DNA from: an uncultured Collinsella sp.
Lineage (GTDB): Bacteria > Actinomycetota > Coriobacteriia > Coriobacteriales > Coriobacteriaceae
Direction of reading: 5' to 3'
Assembly (NCBI GenBank): GCA_934675795.1
Contig: CAKURW010000019.1
Span: forward strand, 1-34,447
Length of the DNA stretch: 34,447 nt
Numbering within the stretch: position 1 is the first letter of the stretch; each line of letters begins with the position of its first letter. The notes beneath the pieces were generated by a model. The model saw nothing but the letters and a program-made list of their open reading frames with translations. It had not been told where the DNA came from and did no database searches. This document shows positions 8,487-15,938 of the stretch, piece by piece. A program made the position numbers and the translations under genes.

Positions 8487-9530
8487 TTAAGCATTGGTCT
8501 GGACGAAGCCACCATCAAACGCATTGGCCTCGAGCACGCGGGCGCAGCCGTTAACGACGTTATCGAGCGCCGTAGGACTGACGTTGACCGAAACGCCGGT
8601 CTCATCGCGCAGGCGCACGTCGAGACCGCGCAGCAGCGCGCCGCCACCGGTCAGCAAAATGCCGTAGTACATAAGGTCCGAGGCAAGATCGGGCGGCGTG
8701 GCATCGAGTGCGTCCTTGACGGCCTTGGCCATCTCGTCGAGCGGCTTGTTGAGTGCGCGACGAATCTCCTCGCTCTCGATGCGTACGGTCTTGGGCAGAC
8801 CGGTGATCACGTCGCGGCCGTTGACCTCGACGTCGAGCTCGTCCTTGAGCGGCACGGCGGAGCCGACCTTGATCTTGATGTCCTCTGCCGTACGCTCGCC
8901 GATGGCCAGGTTGTAGGCATCGCGAACGTGCGTGAGGATGGCCTGATCGAACTCGTCACCGGCAATACGGATGGACTGCGAGACGACGATGCCGCCCATA
9001 GCGATAACAGCGACCTCGGTGGTACCGCCACCGATGTCGATGACCATGGAGCCGGTGGGCTCCTCGACGGGCAGGTCGGCGCCGATAGCGGCGGCCATAG
9101 GCTCTTCGATCAGATAGGCCTGGCGAGCGCCGGCCTGAATCGTGGCCTCAAAGACGGCACGCTTCTCGACCGACGTGACGCCGGAGGGAACGCAGACGAC
9201 AACGCGCGGACGCGGGGTCCACGGATAGCGCTTCTCGGAAGCCTTGTCGATAAAGTAGCGGAGCATGGCCTCGGTAACATCGAAGTCGGCGATGACGCCG
9301 TCCTTCAGGGGACGAACGGCCACGATGTTGCCGGGCGTACGGCCGAGCATGCGCTTTGCCTCGATACCGACCGCCAGGATGCGCTCGTCGTTCTTGTCGA
9401 TGGCGACGACAGAGGGCTCGCGAATGACGATGCCCTTGCCGCGCACGGAGACAAGCGTATTTGCGGTGCCGAGGTCGATGGCAAGATCGCCCGCATAGCT
9501 ACCGAAGAACATATCCATCAAAGAAAACAA
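8487..9530 (-). CDS. mreB: Rod shape-determining actin homologue MreB
   Basis: A 347-residue actin-fold ATPase that forms membrane filaments guiding the elongation machinery. Phosphate-1 motif DLAIDLGTANTLV (about 15-27), phosphate-2 motif VIDIGGGTTEVAVI, and the C-terminal adenosine motif LLTGGGALLRGLD are all present, and the length is typical. The start is TTG at 9530, with AGGAG five bases upstream; an ATG four codons further in (9518) is the alternative but lies too far from this site. It is the first gene of the minus-strand elongation operon. The 115 bases upstream hold a GC-rich hairpin (9591-9623) but no convincing sigma-70 promoter that I could identify. Nearly every position is well conserved, so the function call is secure. 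Confidence 0.97.
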   Translation of the reverse strand: MFSLMDMFFGSYAGDLAIDLGTANTLVSVRGKGIVIREPSVVAIDKNDERILAVGIEAKRMLGRTPGNIVAVRPLKDGVIADFDVTEAMLRYFIDKASEKRYPWTPRPRVVVCVPSGVTSVEKRAVFEATIQAGARQAYLIEEPMAAAIGADLPVEEPTGSMVIDIGGGTTEVAVIAMGGIVVSQSIRIAGDEFDQAILTHVRDAYNLAIGERTAEDIKIKVGSAVPLKDELDVEVNGRDVITGLPKTVRIESEEIRRALNKPLDEMAKAVKDALDATPPDLASDLMYYGILLTGGGALLRGLDVRLRDETGVSVNVSPTALDNVVNGCARVLEANAFDGGFVQTNA

Positions 9531-9590
9531 CGCAACTCCTGATGTGTTGGATGATTGCTGGAAAACTACTAGCTCATGATACTAGCGCAA

Positions 9591-9623
9591 GCCCGGCACC
9601 TCACTTGCGGTGAAGCGCCGGGC
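9591..9623 (-). terminator. Possible weak hairpin terminator after the TPR gene
   Basis: Seven-base arms GCCCGGC (9591-9597) and GCCGGGC (9617-9623) enclose a loop with a further short pairing (ACC/GGT). It lies between the TPR gene stop and mreB. On the minus strand the arm is followed by TTGCGCTAGT, not a real T tract, so termination strength is doubtful. It may equally be only a pause site. Confidence 0.3.
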
Positions 9624-9645
9624 AAAGCTAAATCCCATAAGGTCA

Positions 9646-10950
9646 CTACTGGTTGTCAGCAGCCGAGAAATCCATATCGAGCGAGGAAACGGCCCAGCCG
9701 ATATGATTGTCGGAGCGCACGAATTTGACGGTGTACTCCTGCTCGCCGCCCTTGGACAGCGATGCCTTCACCTTAGCGGTCGTCTCGGTCATGGACTGAT
9801 CCATGCCCTCGACGGACACGGTGGCGCCCTGCGGAATCGAGGAGATAATCATCGACTTGGCGTCCTCGGACAGGCTCGAGGCCAGGCAAGACTCGGCCTT
9901 TGCGGTGTCACCGTCGCCGGCAGCCTGGAACAGATCGGTGATAACCGACTCCTGCGAGGGGAAGCCAAAGCCGCGCGTGTAGGCAAAGCCCAGACCGCCC
10001 GCAGCAATCAAAATGAGCAGAAGCAGCACGATGAAGACCTTGAGACCCGTGTGGCGATGGCGACGACGGACCTTGGCCTGCTTACGATCCTGACGGTCCT
10101 GCTGGACCATCTCGGACTCGGACAGCGTAAAGAAGCCGGTGTCCGAGGGATCGGGCATAAACTGACCGGTCGCGCCCGTAGGATCGAGCGGATCGACGAC
10201 AGGAGCGTCCATCGCGGGCGCCGGAGCCGTGGCCATAGCCGTCTGGGCAGACAGCGCGGCAAGCGAATCGTGCACGCGGGCAAGCTCATCGGCCTGCTCG
10301 GAGGTGAGCTGGTAGATGCCATCGGCAGTAGCGGCGTTAAAGGCGTCGAGTGCGTCGGAGGGACGGCCGGCGGCAGAAAGCGCCTGACCCATGCCGGCGT
10401 TGAGCGCACGCGTGTCGTCACGGGGACCGGCAAAGTCGATAGCCGTGCGGTAGGTCTCCACGGCATCCGCCGGACGGCCGAGCTTAATGAAGCAACGTCC
10501 AAGCTCGCCGAGTGCGGCGGCAGGAGCCGGATTGGCGCCGTCGATGGCAGCCTGACGGAAGGCAGTACCCGCGTTGGCATAGTCGCCCGACTGGAACAGC
10601 GCGTTACCCAGGCCCAGATAGGCCTTGAACGGCGTGGCATAGGAAGCATCCTGCGTAGCAGCAGAGAACGCCTGAGCGGCCGTCGTGTAGTCGCCCACGG
10701 CGGCGAGCGCCTTACCGCGATTGGTGAGCAGCGCGCCGCGCTTGCCGTAGGTGCCGTCGTTGAGGGCGGCGGCGTAGGCCTCGGCGGCCTCGGCATACAT
10801 GCCCAAGTGCATCAAGGCGTTGCCACGAAGGTGATCGGCCTCGCCCATAATCTCATCGGGAGTCTTTGCCGCCCCAAGCATCTGGGCTGCAGCGGAAAAA
10901 TCACCCGCGCGGTAAGCGGCGCGGCCCTGTTGGATCAGCTGGCTATTCAA
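9646..10950 (-). CDS. TPR-repeat protein with single membrane helix and extracytoplasmic domain
   Basis: A 434-residue protein. Residues 1-235 are a run of about six tetratricopeptide-like repeats (for example LRGNALMHLGMYAEAAEAYAAAL, then LGNALFQSGDYANAGTAFRQA). They are followed by an Ala/Pro/Asp linker, a strongly basic patch (about 289-300), one membrane helix (303-324) and a ~110-residue C-terminal domain. The basic patch on the N-terminal side of the helix places the TPR domain in the cytoplasm and the C-terminus outside. The C-terminal domain, with SVITDLFQAAGDGDTAKAESCL, resembles the DUF4878-like accessory domains of secreted proteins, but weakly. The start is TTG at 10950 with AGGGGA six bases upstream. 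It is 11 bases downstream of the cyclophilin gene and probably in the same transcript. Function unknown; a protein-protein scaffold is likely. Confidence 0.75.
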   Translation of the reverse strand: MNSQLIQQGRAAYRAGDFSAAAQMLGAAKTPDEIMGEADHLRGNALMHLGMYAEAAEAYAAALNDGTYGKRGALLTNRGKALAAVGDYTTAAQAFSAATQDASYATPFKAYLGLGNALFQSGDYANAGTAFRQAAIDGANPAPAAALGELGRCFIKLGRPADAVETYRTAIDFAGPRDDTRALNAGMGQALSAAGRPSDALDAFNAATADGIYQLTSEQADELARVHDSLAALSAQTAMATAPAPAMDAPVVDPLDPTGATGQFMPDPSDTGFFTLSESEMVQQDRQDRKQAKVRRRHRHTGLKVFIVLLLLILIAAGGLGFAYTRGFGFPSQESVITDLFQAAGDGDTAKAESCLASSLSEDAKSMIISSIPQGATVSVEGMDQSMTETTAKVKASLSKGGEQEYTVKFVRSDNHIGWAVSSLDMDFSAADNQ

Positions 10951-10961
10951 GGAAGTCCCCT

Positions 10962-11504
10962 TTACTCGTGAACGATCTCGACATGGACGATCTCGTCGCC
11001 GGCACGCAGCTGCGAAATCACATCGAGACCCTCGACCGTGGTACCAAAGACGGTGTAACCGGAATCGAGGTTATGCTGGGCACCCAGGCAGAAGTAGAAC
11101 TGCGAACCCGCGGAATCGGGGTCCATGGAGCGTGCCATGGCAAGGGCGCCATCGACATGGCTGTTGCGCGGGTTGGTGGCAAACTCGCCCTTGATGCAGT
11201 AGCCGGGGCCACCGGTACCGGGCATGCCGTCGGGGCCCTCAAGACCGGCAGCGACGTCGGCGCCGGACATATCGCGGGTATTGGGGTCGCCGCCCTGAAT
11301 GACAAAGCCGGGCACATAGCGATGGAACTTAAGGCCATCATAGAAGCCCATCGTAGAAAGCTCGCAGAAGTTCGCGACATGAATGGGAGCGCCCTCGCCG
11401 TCAAACTTGACCTTGATGGTACCCTTCGACGTCTCGATTACGGCGCACTCGTCGCCGGCAAGCTGATACTCGGGCGTGTAGAGCTCTTTCTTAAAACCAA
11501 ACAT
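10962..11504 (-). CDS. Cyclophilin-type peptidyl-prolyl cis-trans isomerase
   Basis: A 180-residue single-domain cyclophilin without signal peptide, so cytoplasmic. It catalyses proline cis-trans isomerisation during protein folding. Recognisable elements are the KGTIKVKFDGEGAPIHVANF N-terminal strand region, the catalytic segment FHRYVPGFVIQGGDP (Arg after FH is the key catalytic residue), the SHVDGALAMARSMDPDSAGSQFYF stretch and the C-terminal TVFGTTVEGLDVI. A 10-residue N-terminal extension before the fold contains FGFKKELY. The start is ATG at 11504, preceded by GAGGAAGGA. A good sigma-70 promoter (TTGATG-18-TACAAT) lies about 40 bases upstream. The TPR membrane protein follows directly. 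Confidence 0.95.
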   Translation of the reverse strand: MFGFKKELYTPEYQLAGDECAVIETSKGTIKVKFDGEGAPIHVANFCELSTMGFYDGLKFHRYVPGFVIQGGDPNTRDMSGADVAAGLEGPDGMPGTGGPGYCIKGEFATNPRNSHVDGALAMARSMDPDSAGSQFYFCLGAQHNLDSGYTVFGTTVEGLDVISQLRAGDEIVHVEIVHE

Positions 11505-11543
11505 GTGGTTCCTTCCTCGTGCGTTTAAAGCATATTTGTACGA

Positions 11544-11573
11544 ATTGTAGCAATAAGCATGGGCTTACATCAA
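11544..11573 (-). promoter_or_regulatory. Sigma-70 promoter of the cyclophilin-TPR operon
   Basis: On the minus strand a -35 box TTGATG (11568-11573) and a -10 box TACAAT (11544-11549) are separated by 18 bases. Transcription would begin about 30 bases before the cyclophilin start codon. Each hexamer differs from consensus at one or two positions. Confidence 0.65.
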
Positions 11574-11611
11574 TTGCGCACGTAGGTTATGCCGACTATA
11601 GCGAACTAATT

Positions 11612-12754
11612 TTAGGAACGCTGCTGCGGCTTCCAGGAACCGACATTGGCGTCGTACTGGTTCAGCGCACTGTTGCCGCCCTGCGCGATGGGCGCCAGGA
11701 TCTCGCTTTGGTGGGAACTCATCGACTCGCCATCGGGAATGGCCAGCGAGATATCCCAGCTCTGGCAGATCACGTCGACGCGCTCATACATCCACTCGGC
11801 AAGCTGCTTTAAGTGGGCGATGTCGTCCGCATAGACCGTATCGTCCTGATACTTAAGGTTGTTGAGCTCATCTTGCGTCTTTTTGATCTGGTCGCGCAGG
11901 GCGTAGGCACTCTGCGACAGCTCCTGACGGGTGGACAGCGGCGTTCGGAGATAGCCGTTGTTAAAGGAATCGATGACCTCGCCGATCTGGTCCTCGTCAG
12001 CGTAGGACACGATGGTCTGATACAGACCGTCGAGCCTGGTATAGAGCTGATCATCGGTGAGCACGGTTTCTTCCTGGACCACCTCGGCAGAATCGTCCTG
12101 CTTGGTATCGTCCTCAGTGGCCTCGCCCTTTTGGCGCGTGGGGAAGGTCGTCTGCGCGGCCTGGCCAAACTGGTCGTAGAAACCAGGCATGACACCCATA
12201 GGATCGGCCGTCACGAACCAATAGGCACCGCCGCAAACGACGGCAAGGACCGCGATGATAATGAGCGGCTTGGGGATATGACGCTTGTGTTTGTGATAGG
12301 CGTCCTCGTCGGGGTGCACCTTGCGCTTGGGTTTTTGAGCATCGTCATGCAGGGAAACGGGCGTGGGAATATCGACCTTGGGGATACCGAAATCCTTATC
12401 GAAAGCCGGCAGCACGCAGGTCTCATTGGGGTCAGCGGCGTCCGAAAGCACCGCAGCGGCAGAGGCCGGCGCATGCGGCACCTCGGTATCGATCTGCTCT
12501 TGCGTTAGGCGCGGAAAGCCCGCCGTGCGGCCCGCTGCCAGGTCGGATGCGGCCGCGTCCTCGGAGAGGATACCCGGAGCGGGGCGTCCGCATTTGGGGC
12601 ACGTACGATCATGCGGAGAAAGACGGGCACCGCAGCCCTCACAGAACACGAACTCGGTGTGCTCGGGGCCATCGCCCAGACCCACATAGGCGTTGCAGTA
12701 GGGGCAGAACGAGGCGCCGTCCTCGATAGTCTTAAGGCAATGCGGGCAGATCAC
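11612..12754 (-). CDS. Double zinc-ribbon protein with membrane anchor
   Basis: From the GTG at 12754 the protein has 380 residues. It opens with a zinc ribbon (C3-x2-C6, C17-x2-C20) and continues with a second cysteine set (C38-x2-C41, C52-x2-C55). A long Ala/Asp-rich linker and a basic stretch (KPKRKVHPDEDAYHKHKRH) precede one membrane helix about 162-182 and an outside domain of ~195 residues that looks helical (YTRLDGLYQTIVSYAD, later RDQIKKTQDELNNL). The longest open frame begins with TTG at 12784, but AGAGG five bases before the GTG and the usual MICPHC-type beginning of this class favour the shorter start. The architecture resembles zinc-ribbon sensor or envelope proteins common in Coriobacteria. 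Function unknown. Confidence 0.7.
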   Translation of the reverse strand: MICPHCLKTIEDGASFCPYCNAYVGLGDGPEHTEFVFCEGCGARLSPHDRTCPKCGRPAPGILSEDAAASDLAAGRTAGFPRLTQEQIDTEVPHAPASAAAVLSDAADPNETCVLPAFDKDFGIPKVDIPTPVSLHDDAQKPKRKVHPDEDAYHKHKRHIPKPLIIIAVLAVVCGGAYWFVTADPMGVMPGFYDQFGQAAQTTFPTRQKGEATEDDTKQDDSAEVVQEETVLTDDQLYTRLDGLYQTIVSYADEDQIGEVIDSFNNGYLRTPLSTRQELSQSAYALRDQIKKTQDELNNLKYQDDTVYADDIAHLKQLAEWMYERVDVICQSWDISLAIPDGESMSSHQSEILAPIAQGGNSALNQYDANVGSWKPQQRS

Positions 12755-12857
12755 GGCATCCTCTTTTCGAAGCAATTCAAACAATCGAGGTTAGAGCATA
12801 ACATCGCCACGGCCCCACAGGAGCAAGGCACCAATTCAACATCGCCAGGGCGCGTAG

Positions 12858-15581
12858 TTACTTCTTCTTTTTGCTTGGCATCGAAACTTTGATGCCTTGG
12901 GCGGACTTGGTCACGCGAGAGCGCTTGGCTCCGGTACTCTTCTTTTTCTTGGGCTGGGCCTGGGCCACGCCCTCGAGTGCGCGGGCCTCGGCCTCGCGAG
13001 CGGTGCGATCTTCGCGGCGCTGCGCCATGTCGGCGGCGAAGCGCTTGGCAAAACGCTCGGCCGTCGAACCCGTCGAGCTCACCTTGCCGCCACCGCGACC
13101 CAGGTGGACGCGCACACCGCGGCCAAAACCAGTTGCAGCATGACGACGACGCGGCTTGAGCGAATCCATCATCGTGGCGAGCTTAAAGAACACCGAGCAG
13201 GTAAAGACCACGATGACAGCCAAGATAACCATCTGACCCATCGTCAGGTTGGCAATAGACAGCAGCTTCGGGAATCCGATAACCCCCGTCAGGATGCCGG
13301 CGACTACAAACACAAAGAGCACCACACGTAAGGGCGTGAGAGGCTGCGAGATGCGCCAGATCAGGCTGACGCTCGCCGCACACGACGTAAGCAGGCACAT
13401 CGTAGACAGCGTGAGCTGGCTAAAACCAAACACGCGCGCCACAAAGATATCGAGCGCCGCAGCCAAAATGACCGCAATCGACGCCGGCAGTGCACGCTTG
13501 AGCACGTTGGTCAAAAATGACCCCTTCACGCGGGCGTTGTTGGGCTCCAGGCCCAACACAAAGCCCGGCGCGCCGATGCAGAAGAAGTTGATGAGCGTCA
13601 TCTGGATGGGCTCGAAGGGATACGGCGGCAGCGCAATGCACAGCGCCGCCAGGCCCATCGAGAACAGCGTCTTGGTCAGGAACAGCGAGGCCGAACGCTG
13701 CAGGTTGTTGATGGAGCGACGGCCCTCGGCCACCACGGCGGGCATCGAGGCAAAGTCGTTGTCAACGAGTACGATCTCGGCCACGTTGCGCGCGGCATCG
13801 GAGCCGGCCGCCATGGCAACGGAGCAGTCGGCCTCCTTGAGAGCCAGCACGTCGTTGACGCCGTCGCCCGTCATGGCCACGGTGTGCTCGCGGCGCTTGA
13901 GCGCCTGCACGAGCTCGCGCTTCTGCTGCGGGGTCACACGACCAAAGACATGGTAGCAGTCCACTGCGGCATCGAGCTTGGCCGGCGTATCGAGCGTCGT
14001 GGCGTCCACATAAGCGTCCGCCCCCGGCACGCCCACCACGCGCGCGATCGACGACACCGTACGCGGGTCGTCGCCACTGATCACGTTGAGGGTCACGCCC
14101 TGCTCGTTAAAGTAGCCGATGGTCTCGGCCGCCGAGGTACGAATCTCGTCGCGGATGGTCACAAAGCCCACGGGCTCGGCCTCGCCCACCATATCGCCAT
14201 CGGGCGTAAAGCCGTCCACGCTCGCCACCACGAGCACGCGGCAGGTATCGGCAAGCTCGGCGACACGGTTCTCGACCTGCGAAAACACACGCTCCGAAAG
14301 CACAAACTGCGCGGCGCCCATCACATAGGAGCCCTGCGCAAACGACGCGCCGCTCCATTTTTTGGAGGACGAGAACGGAATGACCGACAGCGGCTCAGAC
14401 ACCTCGACCGGGCGATCGGCGTAATAGTTGAGAAGCGCCTGGCAGGTCTCGTTGGCATCGGCCGAAGTCGCACGCGCGACGTTAGCCAGCGCAAAATCAA
14501 GCACCGTGGTATCGACGGGAACGGTCGCCTCGTCGGAGCCGGCGCCTAAGCTCACGCCCTCAACCGGCAGCGGATACGTGCCCTCGACCTCCATGCGGCC
14601 CGACGTGATGGTGCCCGTCTTGTCCAGGCACAGCACGTCGACGCGAGCAAGCGTCTCGATGCAGTAGAGCTGCTGCGCCAGCACCTTGCGGCGGGCCAGG
14701 CGCACCGTGGCGATGGCGAGCACCGACGAGGTCAGCAGCACCAGGCCTTGCGGGATCATGCCCAGCAGGGCGCCCACCGTGGACAGCAGCGCCGACGAAG
14801 GCACATGGCCAGCCAGCAGCTCGGAGAAGCACCACGAAAGTGCGCTATCGCCCGGGGTTCCCGCGGCATCCCACAGCTCGCTCACACTCGAGGCAAACAA
14901 CGCCAAACCGAGCGGGATCATGATGATGCTCGCAAAGCGCACGATGGCGTTAAGCGCGTTCATGATCTCGGAATTGACCTTTTTGACGTACTTGGCCTCG
15001 TTATTAATTTTGGCCACGTAGTTGTCGGCGCCGACATGGATCACGCGGGCGCGCAGCAGGCCCGAGTCGATAAAGCTGCCGCTCATGAGCTCGGAACCGG
15101 GCTGTTTCTTAATAAGGTCGCTCTCGCCCGTCAGCAGGCTCTCGTTCACGAGCGCCTCGCCCGAAACCACCACGGCGTCAGCGGGAATCTGGTCGCCGCG
15201 CCCCAGGCGAATGATGTCGTCGAGCACGATCTGGTCCAAGTCGAGCTCCACCTCGGCGCCGTCGCGCACCGCGATGGCCTTCTTGGAGGTCAGCAGCGTG
15301 AGCTTATCGACCATCTTCTTGGAACGCATGGACTGAATGACGCCAATAGCGGTATTGAGGAACACCACGAACAGGAACGTCAGATTCTTAAACGAACCGG
15401 TCAAAATGACCAGGAACGCCAAGATCACGTTGATCAAATTGAACAGCGTGCAGAGGTTCTCGATGATGAGCTCTTTGACCGACTTGGTCTTGAGCTCCAT
15501 GTTGCGGTTGATCTTACCGGCGGCGATGCGCTCCTCGACCTCGGCGGTCGAGAGTCCGCGCTCGATATCCGTTGCTGCCAT
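12858..15581 (-). CDS. CtpE-like cation-transporting P-type ATPase with basic C-terminal tail
   Basis: A P-type ATPase; residue numbers below count from the longest start, GTG at 15596 (912 residues). The annotated start is the ATG at 15581 (residue 6), which has a weak GGGA six bases upstream; neither start is decisive. It shows the actuator TGES (156-159), phosphorylation motif D325-KTGT, P-domain TGDGVND (576-582) and about ten membrane helices. The first helices (ENLCTLFNLINVILAFLV, then GVIQSMRSKKMVDKL) match the mycobacterial CtpE type, for which calcium transport is reported. The M4 motif reads IPQGL (281-285), not the PEGL usual in calcium pumps. After the last helix comes a ~98-residue Lys/Arg-rich tail (815-912), absent from CtpE as I know it. 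Ion specificity is uncertain. The tRNA terminator lies just upstream, so it probably has its own promoter, which I could not place. Confidence 0.88.
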   Translation of the reverse strand: MAATDIERGLSTAEVEERIAAGKINRNMELKTKSVKELIIENLCTLFNLINVILAFLVILTGSFKNLTFLFVVFLNTAIGVIQSMRSKKMVDKLTLLTSKKAIAVRDGAEVELDLDQIVLDDIIRLGRGDQIPADAVVVSGEALVNESLLTGESDLIKKQPGSELMSGSFIDSGLLRARVIHVGADNYVAKINNEAKYVKKVNSEIMNALNAIVRFASIIMIPLGLALFASSVSELWDAAGTPGDSALSWCFSELLAGHVPSSALLSTVGALLGMIPQGLVLLTSSVLAIATVRLARRKVLAQQLYCIETLARVDVLCLDKTGTITSGRMEVEGTYPLPVEGVSLGAGSDEATVPVDTTVLDFALANVARATSADANETCQALLNYYADRPVEVSEPLSVIPFSSSKKWSGASFAQGSYVMGAAQFVLSERVFSQVENRVAELADTCRVLVVASVDGFTPDGDMVGEAEPVGFVTIRDEIRTSAAETIGYFNEQGVTLNVISGDDPRTVSSIARVVGVPGADAYVDATTLDTPAKLDAAVDCYHVFGRVTPQQKRELVQALKRREHTVAMTGDGVNDVLALKEADCSVAMAAGSDAARNVAEIVLVDNDFASMPAVVAEGRRSINNLQRSASLFLTKTLFSMGLAALCIALPPYPFEPIQMTLINFFCIGAPGFVLGLEPNNARVKGSFLTNVLKRALPASIAVILAAALDIFVARVFGFSQLTLSTMCLLTSCAASVSLIWRISQPLTPLRVVLFVFVVAGILTGVIGFPKLLSIANLTMGQMVILAVIVVFTCSVFFKLATMMDSLKPRRRHAATGFGRGVRVHLGRGGGKVSSTGSTAERFAKRFAADMAQRREDRTAREAEARALEGVAQAQPKKKKSTGAKRSRVTKSAQGIKVSMPSKKKK

Positions 15582-15610
15582 ACCACGTCCCATCACGTCG
15601 CGTCGGTATA

Positions 15611-15645
15611 AGAAAAACCGCCCGGACCATGCGAGGTTCGGACGG
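15611..15645 (-). terminator. Rho-independent terminator of tRNA-Arg(CCG)
   Basis: On the minus strand an 11-base stem (15635-15645 with 15618-15628, including two G-T pairs) with a 6-base loop is followed by five T (15613-15617). It lies 12 bases past the tRNA 3' end. Confidence 0.85.
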
Positions 15646-15657
15646 TCTTACGTTCGA

Positions 15658-15734
15658 TGGTGCCCCATGTTGGATTCGAACCAACGGCCTTCTGCTCCGG
15701 AGGCAGACGCTCTAATCCCCTGAGCTAATAGGGC
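15658..15734 (-). tRNA. tRNA-Arg (anticodon CCG)
   Basis: A 77-base tRNA that folds into a full cloverleaf: acceptor GCCCTAT/ATGGGGC with one G-T pair, D stem GCTC/GAGC, anticodon stem TCTGC/GCAGA, loop CTCCGGA with CCG at positions 34-36, and T stem GTTGG/CCAAC with loop TTCGAAT. The discriminator is A and CCA is encoded. It reads CGG arginine codons. A strong promoter and a terminator flank it, so it is a single-gene transcription unit. Confidence 0.95.
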
Positions 15735-15745
15735 CAACGTTTGGC

Positions 15746-15775
15746 ATTATACCCAAGTGCACCACGGGCTATCAA
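15746..15775 (-). promoter_or_regulatory. Strong sigma-70 promoter of tRNA-Arg(CCG)
   Basis: On the minus strand TTGATA (15770-15775) and a perfect TATAAT (15746-15751) are 18 bases apart, and transcription would begin just a few bases before the tRNA 5' end. Confidence 0.85.
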
Positions 15776-15827
15776 AATAAAAGAAAAAGCTTTGCAATTC
15801 CGAGGAAGACGCGGCGCAACGGCCCAC

Positions 15828-15857
15828 TTTAGAAGGCAAAAGCGAGTCGGATAGTAT
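15828..15857 (+). promoter_or_regulatory. Putative promoter of the aro operon
   Basis: TTTAGA (15828-15833) and TAGTAT (15852-15857) are 18 bases apart on the plus strand; the overlapping TATAAA at 15855-15860 is an alternative -10. Transcription would begin near 15864, upstream of the terminator-like hairpin and 75 bases before aroF. There is no plus-strand gene upstream that could supply read-through, so a promoter is needed here. Confidence 0.5.
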
Positions 15858-15880
15858 AAACTCTCATGCACCATATATAC

Positions 15881-15905
15881 ACGGCTCGCAATGCGGGCCG
15901 TTTTT
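15881..15905 (+). terminator. Leader hairpin with T tract before aroF: putative attenuator
   Basis: A 9-base stem (15881-15889 with 15893-15901, one G-T pair), a 3-base loop and five T (15901-15905) have the form of an intrinsic terminator. It stands between the putative promoter and aroF, about 35 bases before the start codon. With no upstream gene on this strand to terminate, it most simply acts as an attenuator of the aro operon. A short ORF (ATG at 15866, TGA at 15926) runs through the hairpin and encodes 20 residues including two Tyr and one Phe, but it has no ribosome site. No T-box sequence is seen. Confidence 0.6.
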
Positions 15906-15938
15906 GCAAAAGTTATCCATCGAGGTGAGAGGCACACC

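Noticed and set aside
8418..9542. 374-codon plus-strand open frame
   Set aside because: Exact antisense shadow of mreB, which is unmistakable on the other strand.
9610..10971. 453-codon plus-strand open frame
   Set aside because: Antisense of the TPR gene; low-complexity Gly/Arg/Val composition and no ribosome site.
15891..15938. Longer start for aroF
   Set aside because: It begins inside the leader hairpin and has no ribosome site; the ATG at 15939 follows GAGGTGAGAGG and gives the normal family length.
15860..15938. T-box riboswitch in the aro leader
   Set aside because: The leader is too short and lacks the T-box sequence and a specifier stem.
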